The translations under genes and the position numbers were made by a program. From Ruminococcus flavefaciens (lineage in GTDB: Bacteria > Bacillota > Clostridia > Oscillospirales > Ruminococcaceae), in the NCBI GenBank assembly GCA_902762855.1, contig CACWPR010000008.1, positions 1-43,541 on the forward strand: a stretch of DNA of 43,541 nucleotides, given 5' to 3'. Shown one piece after another: positions 1 through 7,057 of this stretch. Numbering within the stretch: the first letter of the stretch is position 1; the number at the start of each line of letters is the position of its first letter. The notes beneath the pieces were generated by a model. That model saw only the letters and a program-made list of their open reading frames with translations, did no database searches and was not told where the DNA came from.

Positions 1-44
1 GAGACGAATCCCGGCCATATATTACAGATTTTCAGGACAAAACA

Positions 45-64
45 GGCGGACCCTAAGGTCCGCC
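45..64 (-). terminator. Intrinsic terminator of the dockerin metallopeptidase gene
   Basis: An 8-bp perfect stem (GGCGGACC / GGTCCGCC) has a 4-base loop. On the minus strand it is followed by a short T-rich stretch (TGTTTTG). It lies 13 bases after the stop codon of the minus-strand gene ending at 77. Confidence 0.75.
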
Positions 65-76
65 CGGAGCTTGTTT

Positions 77-2926
77 TTATTCCATTCCCTCTGGTGCAAG
101 AGAGTCCACCAGTTCCAGCAGGTACTTCTGTATGAGCAGAGCATCCTGCACAGTTATGCCGCTGTCAGCATTCTCATAGACGTTCGCATTGCGCTGTCCG
201 TCGGGAGTTATACGGTCCTTGTCGCTGCCTTCCACACCATACTTGTCAGCATTGGAGATAGACTGCATTACCAGTACCACGTCATTCATCTTGACCTCAC
301 CGTCGCAGTCAGCGTCGCCCCATACTATCTTTGTACCGGGGTCTGTTGAAGGAACTGTCACCTCTTCCTGACCGGAGTATGTCTCCGAAGGCTCCTCCAC
401 CTCACCACGGAATATCCTTATGAAGTCCAGTGAGCCGTTAAGGGTATTCTCGCCGTTGTTGTCAGCACCAGCACGGTAAGCAGCAGTGCTGTCGTCAACA
501 GTTACGGAATCCGCAACGTTCCTGGGAGTCACAGTCATAGCACCCTGAGCAACAATATTGCCGTCAGTCTTTATAGTTGCATTGCCGCCGCTGAGTATCA
601 CGCTGACCTTGGTCCACTTGCCGTCGGTCACTGCGTTTTCAGCACGTACCTCCTGAGGAACTGCTGAGCTTGCCGACAGTCCACCACGGAGCACTATGTC
701 ATTGTCCTCAAGACAAAGTTCAAGGTAGTCGCTGCTGTTTCCGAAGTAGAGCAGAGTCTCCTTTGAAGCTGTAGGGTCACGGTCAAGGACAGCAAGCTGT
801 ATCTCCATATCCTCGGTGTAAAGTGCGGACCTGTCAAGAGCCAGTGAGGAGCTGCCGTCGAAGGTGAGCACGCCCTGTGCGGACGTCCTCTCAGGCTCCC
901 ACTCTGCGCCTGTATTCAGCGCATAGGTGGAGGTGTATCTGTCTGTAGCATCATGGCTGCTGTCAGAGCCGAAGTCGTAGGCATAGAGCAGCTTGCTGGT
1001 GTACGGTCTGCTGCTTGCATAGGCCTGAGCGCTGGTCCAGCCGAAGGATGTACCCTGAGTGAACTGGATATTGTTATCGCTGTAGAGGTCACCGTCACCG
1101 GCTCCCTCACCGGAAAGGCTCGAATTCGCCATAAGGAAGGCAACTCCCTTGGCAGTGGCGTAGTCCGTCATAGTTGTGTTGCCGTAAACGCAGGCGCTCT
1201 CTATTACTCTGGCATTTCCGCTGATATTCGCTTTTCCCATTACGAGTCCGCAGTCGTCAACTCTGGCATTTCCGGAAACTACAGCATTCTCGCAGACCAT
1301 ACCGTAGCCGGCGATAACAGCGTTGTCAGAGACCTTTGCGCTGCCCTCGACTACTGCGTGGTCGAGTATCTTTACATTGCCTGTAACTGTAGCATTGCCC
1401 TTGACGATAGCGTCAGGAGCCACATATACCGTAGAGTCAACCTTTGCAGTACTTGCCACAAGTCCGCCGCCGTTAGGATGAGGAGTGTAGTTCGCCTGCT
1501 CCCACCAGTTTGAGCTTGTTGTGGGAACTGTACGCTTTGTTATGGAGATGCCGTCTCCGAATGTCACCTGATAGGGGTAGCGCTCCTTTGAGGAGAATGG
1601 AACGTTCTTCTCGGAGAACGTAGAGTTATTATCATAGATGCCCGGCAGTCCGTACTTATTTATACTGTCGAGACTCGGACAGGCTATAACGCTGAGATAA
1701 GCCTTGCCGCCTGTGTAAGGCACTGATACCTTCTCTCCTGACTTGAAGAGCTGAGAGTAGGTACACTTGCCGTCAGATGCCTGCTGGACTATGCAGGCTC
1801 TCCAGTCTGCGCCCTCAAGGTCTGACATTCCCTTCAGCTCAGCGGTAATGGTATCTCCGCTGACTTCAAGGGGAACTATATTGAGTCCTGCAAACTGAGG
1901 TGCTCTCTCAGTGGGAACTGAGTATGTGTTTCCTCCGGCGGGTTCAAGCATCGTATATATCTGCTGCCAGTTCCAGTCTCCCTGGCCGAGCAGCTCGCTG
2001 AGTCTTGCACGGTAAGCGTCGCCCTTCTTGAAATCAAGGCCTGCCATGTGGGCAGCGAACATTCCCAGGGTCTCGTTGAAGTCAGCAGGAGCCAGTCTCT
2101 CCACCTGGTCAAAGGGATATTCGTCCACCTGTCCCTCCTGGAGCATCTTCTTCACGAAATCGGCACCGTAGCCCTCCAGGTTGTCAGGATTCTCGGTAAG
2201 GTACTGTAAAAACGCCCATGATGCGTAGTAATCTCTTCCGCATGGGAAGGTGAAGCACAGGTTCTTCATGTATGTCTCGAAGAAGTCAGTGCCGTGGCCT
2301 GTTTCGTCGTTGGAATAATCGCTGTATAGGTACTGCTCTCTGTACCAGTTTCCGATAGCCTCCCACCATGCGTAGGAATACTTATTGTTGTTCCAGCCTC
2401 TCTGGTGAGCTGTCATAACATGGCCGAACTCATGAGGGAACACCCATGAAGGCGGGTCGTACTGCATTGAGTCCACGCAGCAGAACATATAGGCAAATCC
2501 ACCGCTGTCCCAGGACATATATGCCCAGTCATCCTGCATTCCATCAAGACCGGTACCGGAAATGTATATATTTGTCTTGTACTTCTTTCCGTCACGGAGA
2601 TAGTCCTCAACAGACTGGTCAGGCGGCGCCATTGAAAGGTCATTCATGTAAACGTTCCAGCAGTCCTCGAAATTCTTGGCATTTCTTTCAAGAAAGGTCT
2701 GTGTCACCTTGGAGGAGTCAGCACCGTTGCCCCAGATGAACTGGAAGTGCTCGGACTCGTAGTAGTGATAGTCACTGCGGAAATTAAAAAATGGGTCACG
2801 GACTGAATATTCGTCTGCGGCCACTGAAACAAGGCTGTACGGGGCCGTTGAGGCAAAAGGTACAGCCGACACCAGCATAGCCGCCGCCGATACGGCTGAT
2901 GCTGTACGTCTTATTCTCTTTTTCAT
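77..2926 (-). CDS. Secreted dockerin protein with DUF6055-like putative zinc metallopeptidase domain
   Basis: A 949-residue exported multidomain protein. Residues 1-37 form a signal peptide (KKRIRR, then a hydrophobic stretch and an Ala-rich cleavage region). The N-terminal globular part carries H-E-F-G-H at 165-169 and a downstream W-W-E-A with Glu189, a gluzincin-like zinc site, so peptidase activity is plausible but unproven; the region resembles DUF6055-type proteins. Residues about 497-600 are a run of hexapeptide-like steps (A-x-V-x-G/D-N/S) that should fold as a short left-handed beta helix. Residues about 645-845 look like a LamG/concanavalin-like sandwich. Residues 869-942 are a type I dockerin with two calcium-binding segments, starting D-A-D-C-D-G-E-V. 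The dockerin implies docking to a cohesin scaffold at the cell surface. The gene is monocistronic, with its own promoter and terminator. Localisation and dockerin are firm; substrate and catalysis are inferred. Confidence 0.85.
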   Translation of the reverse strand: MKKRIRRTASAVSAAAMLVSAVPFASTAPYSLVSVAADEYSVRDPFFNFRSDYHYYESEHFQFIWGNGADSSKVTQTFLERNAKNFEDCWNVYMNDLSMAPPDQSVEDYLRDGKKYKTNIYISGTGLDGMQDDWAYMSWDSGGFAYMFCCVDSMQYDPPSWVFPHEFGHVMTAHQRGWNNNKYSYAWWEAIGNWYREQYLYSDYSNDETGHGTDFFETYMKNLCFTFPCGRDYYASWAFLQYLTENPDNLEGYGADFVKKMLQEGQVDEYPFDQVERLAPADFNETLGMFAAHMAGLDFKKGDAYRARLSELLGQGDWNWQQIYTMLEPAGGNTYSVPTERAPQFAGLNIVPLEVSGDTITAELKGMSDLEGADWRACIVQQASDGKCTYSQLFKSGEKVSVPYTGGKAYLSVIACPSLDSINKYGLPGIYDNNSTFSEKNVPFSSKERYPYQVTFGDGISITKRTVPTTSSNWWEQANYTPHPNGGGLVASTAKVDSTVYVAPDAIVKGNATVTGNVKILDHAVVEGSAKVSDNAVIAGYGMVCENAVVSGNARVDDCGLVMGKANISGNARVIESACVYGNTTMTDYATAKGVAFLMANSSLSGEGAGDGDLYSDNNIQFTQGTSFGWTSAQAYASSRPYTSKLLYAYDFGSDSSHDATDRYTSTYALNTGAEWEPERTSAQGVLTFDGSSSLALDRSALYTEDMEIQLAVLDRDPTASKETLLYFGNSSDYLELCLEDNDIVLRGGLSASSAVPQEVRAENAVTDGKWTKVSVILSGGNATIKTDGNIVAQGAMTVTPRNVADSVTVDDSTAAYRAGADNNGENTLNGSLDFIRIFRGEVEEPSETYSGQEEVTVPSTDPGTKIVWGDADCDGEVKMNDVVLVMQSISNADKYGVEGSDKDRITPDGQRNANVYENADSGITVQDALLIQKYLLELVDSLAPEGME

Positions 2927-3010
2927 GGATAAGTCATCCTCCCTGTAATGAAAATAAAATAAAATATACCCGTAAACGGCCTGCCTATTGCCGTTCTCCC
3001 GGATAGGTAC

Positions 3011-3039
3011 ATCTTAACACAAAATTCACGGCCTGTCAA
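3011..3039 (-). promoter_or_regulatory. Sigma-A-type promoter for the dockerin metallopeptidase
   Basis: On the minus strand TTGACA (3034-3039) and TAAGAT (3011-3016) are separated by 17 bases. They lie about 85 bases upstream of the start codon at 2926, which is preceded by a GGGAGG Shine-Dalgarno sequence. Confidence 0.7.
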
Positions 3040-3128
3040 TAGTTTTTATATATTTTACCATCAGAAGTCAGATTTTCAAATGTTATTGCCCTCAAACCCT
3101 GACATTTGTTCACATATTGAAAAATCCC

Positions 3129-3157
3129 TTGCATTTGCGTGGATTTAGTGGTATAAT
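3129..3157 (+). promoter_or_regulatory. Promoter for the P-loop ATPase gene
   Basis: TTGCAT (3129-3134) and a perfect TATAAT (3152-3157) are separated by 17 bases, about 70 bases before the chosen start at 3229. Confidence 0.7.
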
Positions 3158-3228
3158 ATATCTTATAGGATTTTTCAATGATGTCTCCGGACCCGTTAGC
3201 CGGAAACAATGACCAAGGAAGTTGCCTG

Positions 3229-3888
3229 ATGAAAAAAATTACTGTTATCACCGGCCACTACGGCAGCGGCAAGACCAACCTCGCCGTAAATCTGGCCATT
3301 AACGCTGCTGCGGAGGGACGCTCCGTAGCCATAGCTGACCTGGATATAGTCAACCCCTATTTCCGCACCACCGATTTCCGTCAGCTTTTTGCCGAAAAAG
3401 GCATCAAGCTCATCGCCCCGGACTTCGCCAATACCAACCTGGACATCCCGTCCATACAGTTCGACGTTGAACAGCTCGCAGCCAGTGAGGACTGCCTCAT
3501 CATTGATGTGGGCGGCGACGACGCAGGCGCAGTTGCCCTGGGAAGATATGCGGAATCTCTTGAAAAATACGGTGACGAGCTGGATATGCTCTATGTCATA
3601 AACCAACGCCGCTATCTCACTCACACCCCTGACGAGGTCATCTCGCTCATGTATGAGATAGAGGCTGCGTCAAGGATGAAGCATACCGCTATCGTCAACA
3701 ACACCAATCTCGGTGATGAGACCACCTCCGCTATCGTGGAGGAGTCCCGGAGCTTCGCTGAGGAGACCTCCAAAAGGACAGGCCTCCCTGTGAGATACAC
3801 CGTATATCCCGAAGGCTGTCAGATACCCTCATCCGCCGAGGACGCTCTCCCGGCAAGAGTATTCGTAAAAAAGCCCTGGGAAAAGTAA
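3229..3888 (+). CDS. MinD/ParA-like P-loop ATPase
   Basis: A 219-residue cytoplasmic protein of the SIMIBI/MinD-ParA fold. The Walker A segment G-H-Y-G-S-G-K-T sits at residues 9-16, followed by N-L-A-V-N-L-A. An acidic strand A-D-L-D-I-V-N-P-Y-F-R resembles the switch region, and L-I-I-D-V-G-G-D-D is the likely Walker B. I chose ATG 3229, not the upstream in-frame ATG at 3178, because an AAGGAA ribosome-binding site lies 8 bases before 3229 and the protein then begins directly with the P-loop strand. It precedes the ferredoxin/oxidoreductase genes on the same strand, so a role in cofactor or complex maturation is possible but is inference from position only. A weak hairpin follows its stop. 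Confidence 0.8.
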   Translation: MKKITVITGHYGSGKTNLAVNLAINAAAEGRSVAIADLDIVNPYFRTTDFRQLFAEKGIKLIAPDFANTNLDIPSIQFDVEQLAASEDCLIIDVGGDDAGAVALGRYAESLEKYGDELDMLYVINQRRYLTHTPDEVISLMYEIEAASRMKHTAIVNNTNLGDETTSAIVEESRSFAEETSKRTGLPVRYTVYPEGCQIPSSAEDALPARVFVKKPWEK

Positions 3889-3892
3889 GCAG

Positions 3893-3916
3893 GATGCCGC
3901 TCCAACCGAGCGCATC
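3893..3916 (+). other. Bulged hairpin after the P-loop ATPase gene
   Basis: GATG(C)CGCTC pairs with GAGCGCATC (9 pairs, one bulged C, 5-base loop). No U-tract follows, so it is a poor intrinsic terminator and may be an attenuating or RNA-stabilising hairpin. It lies directly 5' of the larger structured leader. Confidence 0.4.
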
Positions 3917-3925
3917 TTAAAAAAC

Positions 3926-4047
3926 AGAACTTGTCTTCATAAGGTTTGTGCACAGCTTCCGCAGGAGCACGCCGAAGTCAGGACAAATACCCGTCACCGG
4001 CAAAAGTCCCATGGGAACTGGTGCCAAGGCTTATGAAGGCAAGTTCT
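3926..4047 (+). ncRNA. Structured 5' leader RNA (riboswitch-like) upstream of the ferredoxin/oxidoreductase operon
   Basis: The two ends of this 122-base element are complementary over 18 consecutive positions (3926-3943 with 4030-4047, one G-U pair and no mismatch). The enclosed 86 bases can form further helices. GGUUUGU at 3943-3949 pairs with ACAAA-UA-CC near 3983-3991. CACCGG pairs with CUGGUG around 3996-4022. It ends about 16 bases before the AAAGGAG ribosome-binding site of the ferredoxin. This is the geometry of a cis-regulatory RNA aptamer. I do not recognise the consensus of a known riboswitch class. No terminator hairpin separates it from the gene, so any control would be translational or via processing. 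A small inverted-repeat element is the alternative reading. Confidence 0.5.
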
Positions 4048-4080
4048 TAGATCACCTATTCTGAAAGGAGCGAATTGTGT

Positions 4081-4287
4081 ATGGCAAAAATGACAGTCAT
4101 TACTGAGCGCTGCAAGGGCTGCGGACTCTGTACCGCTGCCTGTCCCAAGAAGATCGTCAGTCTCCAGAAGGAGAAGCGAAACAAGAAGGGATATTTCTAC
4201 GCTGAATGTACCGACCAGTCTGCCTGCATCGGCTGCGCTATGTGCGCTATGATGTGCCCGGACTGCGCCATTACCGTTGAAAAATAA
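4081..4287 (+). CDS. korD: 2-oxoacid:ferredoxin oxidoreductase, delta (2x[4Fe-4S] ferredoxin) subunit
   Basis: A 68-residue bacterial-type ferredoxin. Two Cys motifs are visible: C11-x2-C14-x2-C17-x3-C21-P and C49-x2-C52-x2-C55-x3-C59-P. They would bind two [4Fe-4S] clusters and shuttle electrons from the catalytic subunits to soluble ferredoxin. ATG 4081 is preferred over the in-frame TTG 4075 because AAAGGAG (4064-4070) stands 10 bases before the ATG and only 4 before the TTG. It is the first gene of the four-subunit operon (delta, alpha, beta, gamma), 30 bases upstream of the alpha gene. The long structured leader immediately upstream suggests regulation at this gene. Confidence 0.88.
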   Translation: MAKMTVITERCKGCGLCTAACPKKIVSLQKEKRNKKGYFYAECTDQSACIGCAMCAMMCPDCAITVEK

Positions 4288-4317
4288 CTATAGTTATGTG
4301 AAAGGAGCTGTTTAGCT

Positions 4318-5376
4318 TTGGAAAGAAATCTTATGAAGGGCAACGAGGCTCTCGCAGAGGCTGCTATCAGAGCAGGCTGTAAGTGTTTCTTCGGTTACCC
4401 GATAACTCCCCAGACAGAGCTTGCCGCTTATATGGCAAAGCGTATGCATAAGGCAGGCGGCGTATTCCTTCAGGCTGAGTCTGAGATAGCTGCTATCAAC
4501 ATGGTCCTCGGCGCTGCATCTACAGGTGTAAGAGCTATGACCTCCTCCTCCTCCCCCGGAGTTTCCCTGAAGAGCGAAGGTGTTTCCTATATCGCCGGTT
4601 CTGACCTCCCCGCTGTTATCATCAACGTTGAGAGAGGCGGCCCCGGTCTGGGCGGAATCCAGCCTTCACAGGCTGACTACTGGCAGGCTACCAAGGCCCT
4701 CGGTCACGGCGACTTCCAGCTTCTCGTATATGCTCCCGCTTCCGTTCAGGAAATGGTAGACTATGTTGTAAAGGCCTTCGACCGTGCCGACAAGTACCGT
4801 ATGCCCGCTATGATATTAGCAGACGGTCTTCTCGGTCAGATGATGGAGCCTGTTACATTCCCTGAGATAAATCCCAATGCCTACGACAAGAGCGGCTGGG
4901 CTGCAAACGGCCATAAGAACGCAAGAGAGCACCACATCATCAACTCTCTCTACCTCAAGCCCGAAGAGCTTGAGAAGTCAATCACAGACCGTTTCAAGAA
5001 GTACGACATCATCAAGGAGACTGAGACAGAGGCTGAGCTCTACCTCACTGAGGACTGTGATATACTGGTATGTGCCTTCGGCGCTACAGCAAGAGTCGTA
5101 AAGTCCGCTGTAAACGACGCAAGAGCTCAGGGCATCAAGGCCGGTCTCTTCCGTCCCAAGACACTCTGGCCCTTCCCTGTAAAGGAAATAAACGAGGCTG
5201 CTAAGAACGCTAAGGCTCTCCTCAGCGTTGAAATGTCTATGGGTCAGATGGTGGACGACATCAAGCTGGCTATCAACTGCTCAAAGCCCGTACACTTCTT
5301 CGGAAGGACCGGCGGTGTTATCCCTACACCTGCTGAGGTACTGGACGAGATAAAGAAGATAGGAGGAAATCTGTAA
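4318..5376 (+). CDS. korA: 2-oxoacid:ferredoxin oxidoreductase, alpha subunit
   Basis: A 352-residue subunit that, with beta, oxidatively decarboxylates a 2-oxoacid to acyl-CoA and reduces ferredoxin. G-Y-P-I-T-P-Q-T-E (residues 26-34) is the conserved pyrimidine-side motif of the family, and the C-terminal third has the domain II pattern (L-F-R-P-K-T-L-W-P-F-P). The start is TTG at 4318: AAAGGAGC (4301-4308) is 9 bases upstream, whereas the nearest ATG (4333) would be 24 bases away. Its stop overlaps the beta start by one base (TAATG). The substrate may be 2-oxoglutarate (Kor) or branched-chain 2-oxoacids (Vor). Ruminococci are known to use branched-chain volatile fatty acids for amino-acid synthesis, so Vor is a serious alternative. 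Family assignment is firm; substrate is not. Confidence 0.88.
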   Translation: MERNLMKGNEALAEAAIRAGCKCFFGYPITPQTELAAYMAKRMHKAGGVFLQAESEIAAINMVLGAASTGVRAMTSSSSPGVSLKSEGVSYIAGSDLPAVIINVERGGPGLGGIQPSQADYWQATKALGHGDFQLLVYAPASVQEMVDYVVKAFDRADKYRMPAMILADGLLGQMMEPVTFPEINPNAYDKSGWAANGHKNAREHHIINSLYLKPEELEKSITDRFKKYDIIKETETEAELYLTEDCDILVCAFGATARVVKSAVNDARAQGIKAGLFRPKTLWPFPVKEINEAAKNAKALLSVEMSMGQMVDDIKLAINCSKPVHFFGRTGGVIPTPAEVLDEIKKIGGNL

Positions 5377-6149
5377 TGGCTGTTGTATTTGAAAGACCCA
5401 AGTCTCTTATAGACATCCCTACTCATTATTGTCCCGGATGTACTCACGGTATCGTTCACAGGATTCTCTGTGAGGTCATCGACGAAATGGGCATAGAGGG
5501 CGATACTATCGGTGTATGTCCTGTAGGATGCTCCGTTATGGCTTATGACTACTTCAACTGCGATATGATAGAGGCCGCTCACGGCCGTGCTCCGGCTGTT
5601 GCTACAGGTGTCAAGCGTACAAACCCTGACAAGTATGTATTTACATACCAGGGCGACGGCGACCTTGCTGCTATTGGTACTGCTGAGACAGTCCACGTTG
5701 CAACAAGAGGCGAGAATATCGTTGTTATCTTCATAAACAATACTATCTACGGCATGACCGGCGGTCAGATGGCTCCTACTACCATCCCCGGACAGGTAAC
5801 ACAGACTACCCCCTTTGGCCGTGACCCTCAGCTCGCAGGTTTCCCTGTAAGAGTATGTGAGATGCTCTCCACACTGACAGGTACAGCTCTTGCACAGAGA
5901 GTTGCTGTAGACAGCGTTCCTCACATCCGTGAGGCAAAGAAGGCAATCAGAAAGGCCTTCGAGAACCAGAAGGCCGGCAGAGGCTTCTCTATCGTAGAGG
6001 TACTCTCCACCTGTCCTACAAACTGGGGACTGGCTCCTCTTGACGCTATCAAGAGACTCCAGGATGAAATGATACCCTACTATCCTCTCGGCGTATACAA
6101 GGACGTAACAGAGGGAGTTTTCGAGAATGTTCAGGGAGGTAATGAGTAA
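5376..6149 (+). CDS. korB: 2-oxoacid:ferredoxin oxidoreductase, beta (thiamine diphosphate-binding) subunit
   Basis: A 257-residue TPP-binding subunit. H-Y-C-P-G-C-T-H-G (residues 17-25) opens the domain. G-D-G-D-L-A-A-I-G (93-101) followed by N-N-T-I-Y-G-M-T-G-G-Q (121-131) is the classic GDG...NN thiamine diphosphate/Mg motif of KorB/VorA proteins. It forms the catalytic site with the alpha subunit. Length is normal for the family (about 250-280). One-base TAATG overlaps at both ends (with alpha and gamma) indicate translational coupling and fixed stoichiometry. Confidence 0.9.
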   Translation: MAVVFERPKSLIDIPTHYCPGCTHGIVHRILCEVIDEMGIEGDTIGVCPVGCSVMAYDYFNCDMIEAAHGRAPAVATGVKRTNPDKYVFTYQGDGDLAAIGTAETVHVATRGENIVVIFINNTIYGMTGGQMAPTTIPGQVTQTTPFGRDPQLAGFPVRVCEMLSTLTGTALAQRVAVDSVPHIREAKKAIRKAFENQKAGRGFSIVEVLSTCPTNWGLAPLDAIKRLQDEMIPYYPLGVYKDVTEGVFENVQGGNE

Positions 6150-6679
6150 TGACTACTGAGATTCTTCTGGCCGGATTCGGCGGACAGGGCATCCTCTTTG
6201 CAGGTAAGATACTCGCCTACTGCGGACTCATGGACAATAAGGAGCTCTCATGGCTCCCTTCATACGGTCCTGAGATGCGTGGAGGTACCTGCAACTGCTC
6301 CGTAACTATCTCCGATGACCCCATCGGCTCTCCCCTGGTACTCACCCCCCACCTGCTCATCGCAATGAACCAGCCTTCATTCGATAAGTTCGTGTCCTGC
6401 GTAAGACCCGGAGGAAAGGTGTTCTTCGACAGCACCCTCATCGAACCTGAGACAGACAGAACAGACATCGAGCTGTATGGCATCCCCTCACAGCAGATGG
6501 CTGACGACAATGCTCTCAAGGGCGGTTCCAACATCATCCTTCTGGGCAAGCTCCTCAAGGAGACAAACATCTGCTCACTGGATACCATGAAGAAGGCTAT
6601 CGAGAAGGTCGTTCCTCCTAAAAAGGCGGCCCTCATCCCCAACAACTTCAAGGCTATAGAGCTTGGAATGAACGCATAA
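6149..6679 (+). CDS. korC: 2-oxoacid:ferredoxin oxidoreductase, gamma subunit
   Basis: A 176-residue gamma subunit. It starts with the signature G-F-G-G-Q-G-I-L-F-A-G-K (residues 9-20) and contains S-Y-G-P-E-M-R-G-G-T-C-N-C, both typical of the POR/KOR gamma domain. In related enzymes this domain takes part in CoA handling and complex assembly. It is the last gene of the operon, with a strong terminator directly after the stop. Confidence 0.9.
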   Translation: MTTEILLAGFGGQGILFAGKILAYCGLMDNKELSWLPSYGPEMRGGTCNCSVTISDDPIGSPLVLTPHLLIAMNQPSFDKFVSCVRPGGKVFFDSTLIEPETDRTDIELYGIPSQQMADDNALKGGSNIILLGKLLKETNICSLDTMKKAIEKVVPPKKAALIPNNFKAIELGMNA

Positions 6680-6686
6680 AAAAGTT

Positions 6687-6719
6687 CTCCCTCACGGCAT
6701 ACCGTGAGGGAGTTTTTTT
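6687..6719. terminator. Bidirectional intrinsic terminator between korC and the XRE gene
   Basis: CTCCCTCACGG (6687-6697) pairs perfectly with CCGTGAGGGAG (6702-6712) around a CATA loop. A T7 run follows on the plus strand, and on the minus strand AACTTTTTT follows. The minus-strand regulator ends inside the stem: its stop is at 6692-6694. Confidence 0.9.
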
Positions 6720-6922
6720 GGTATGAACACAGGGTCATCTGTGCGTTCGAGAAGATAATCCAGCGACACATTGAAGAAGTCCGCAAAAGCTATGAGCGTC
6801 TGGTAGTCCGCCTGCCGCTCGCCGCTCTCGTAGCGGCTTATGGTGTTCTGATTCATGTTCAGTTCCATAGCCAGCCTCTGCTGTGTCATCTTTCTGGCCT
6901 TCCGCAGTTCTTTTAATCTCAT
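6692..6922 (-). CDS. XRE-family helix-turn-helix transcriptional regulator
   Basis: A 76-residue single-domain Cro/C1-type DNA-binding protein. M-R-L-K-E-L-R-K-A-R-K-M-T-Q-Q-R-L-A is helix 1-2. N-Q-N-T-I-S-R-Y-E-S-G-E-R is the recognition helix region. D-F-F-N-V-S-L-D-Y-L-L is the usual C-terminal tail. The start at 6922 follows a GGTGG sequence 7 bases upstream; an earlier in-frame ATG (6946) has no ribosome-binding site. The last residues (L-P-H-G-M-P) are encoded by the shared terminator stem. It is divergent from the decayed gene at 7058, with two matching palindromes between them, so it probably controls that promoter and perhaps its own. Confidence 0.85.
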   Translation of the reverse strand: MRLKELRKARKMTQQRLAMELNMNQNTISRYESGERQADYQTLIAFADFFNVSLDYLLERTDDPVFIPKKLPHGMP

Positions 6923-6981
6923 CGTTTTCCACCAAAATGCAGTCATTGATTTGTGCGTTTAGTAGAATATTTTTCATATCC

Positions 6982-7011
6982 TTGACTTATATTATACCGT
7001 TTTGGTATAAT
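6982..7011 (+). promoter_or_regulatory. Promoter of the zinc-ribbon pseudogene, overlapped by an operator
   Basis: TTGACT (6982-6987) and a perfect TATAAT (7006-7011) are spaced by 18 bases. The -10 box lies within the right arm of the first XRE-type palindrome, so a bound repressor would block RNA polymerase. Confidence 0.75.
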
Positions 7012-7033
7012 AATATTATCCCAAAATGGGATA
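6993..7033. promoter_or_regulatory. Twin palindromic operators for the XRE regulator
   Basis: Two 17-bp palindromes are present: TATACCGTTTTGGTATA (6993-7009) and TATCCCAAAATGGGATA (7017-7033). Their centres are 24 bases apart. They share the pattern TAT-n-CC-(5)-GG-n-ATA and flank the predicted transcription start. The link to the adjacent XRE gene is inferred from position and symmetry. Confidence 0.7.
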
Positions 7034-7057
7034 AATACATTGAAGAGGAGAATATCT

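Noticed and set aside
3926-4047. Possible cobalamin riboswitch because of GAAGTCAGGAC
   Set aside because: The B12 box (GCCACTG) and the other conserved elements are missing, and the closing helix is much longer than expected.
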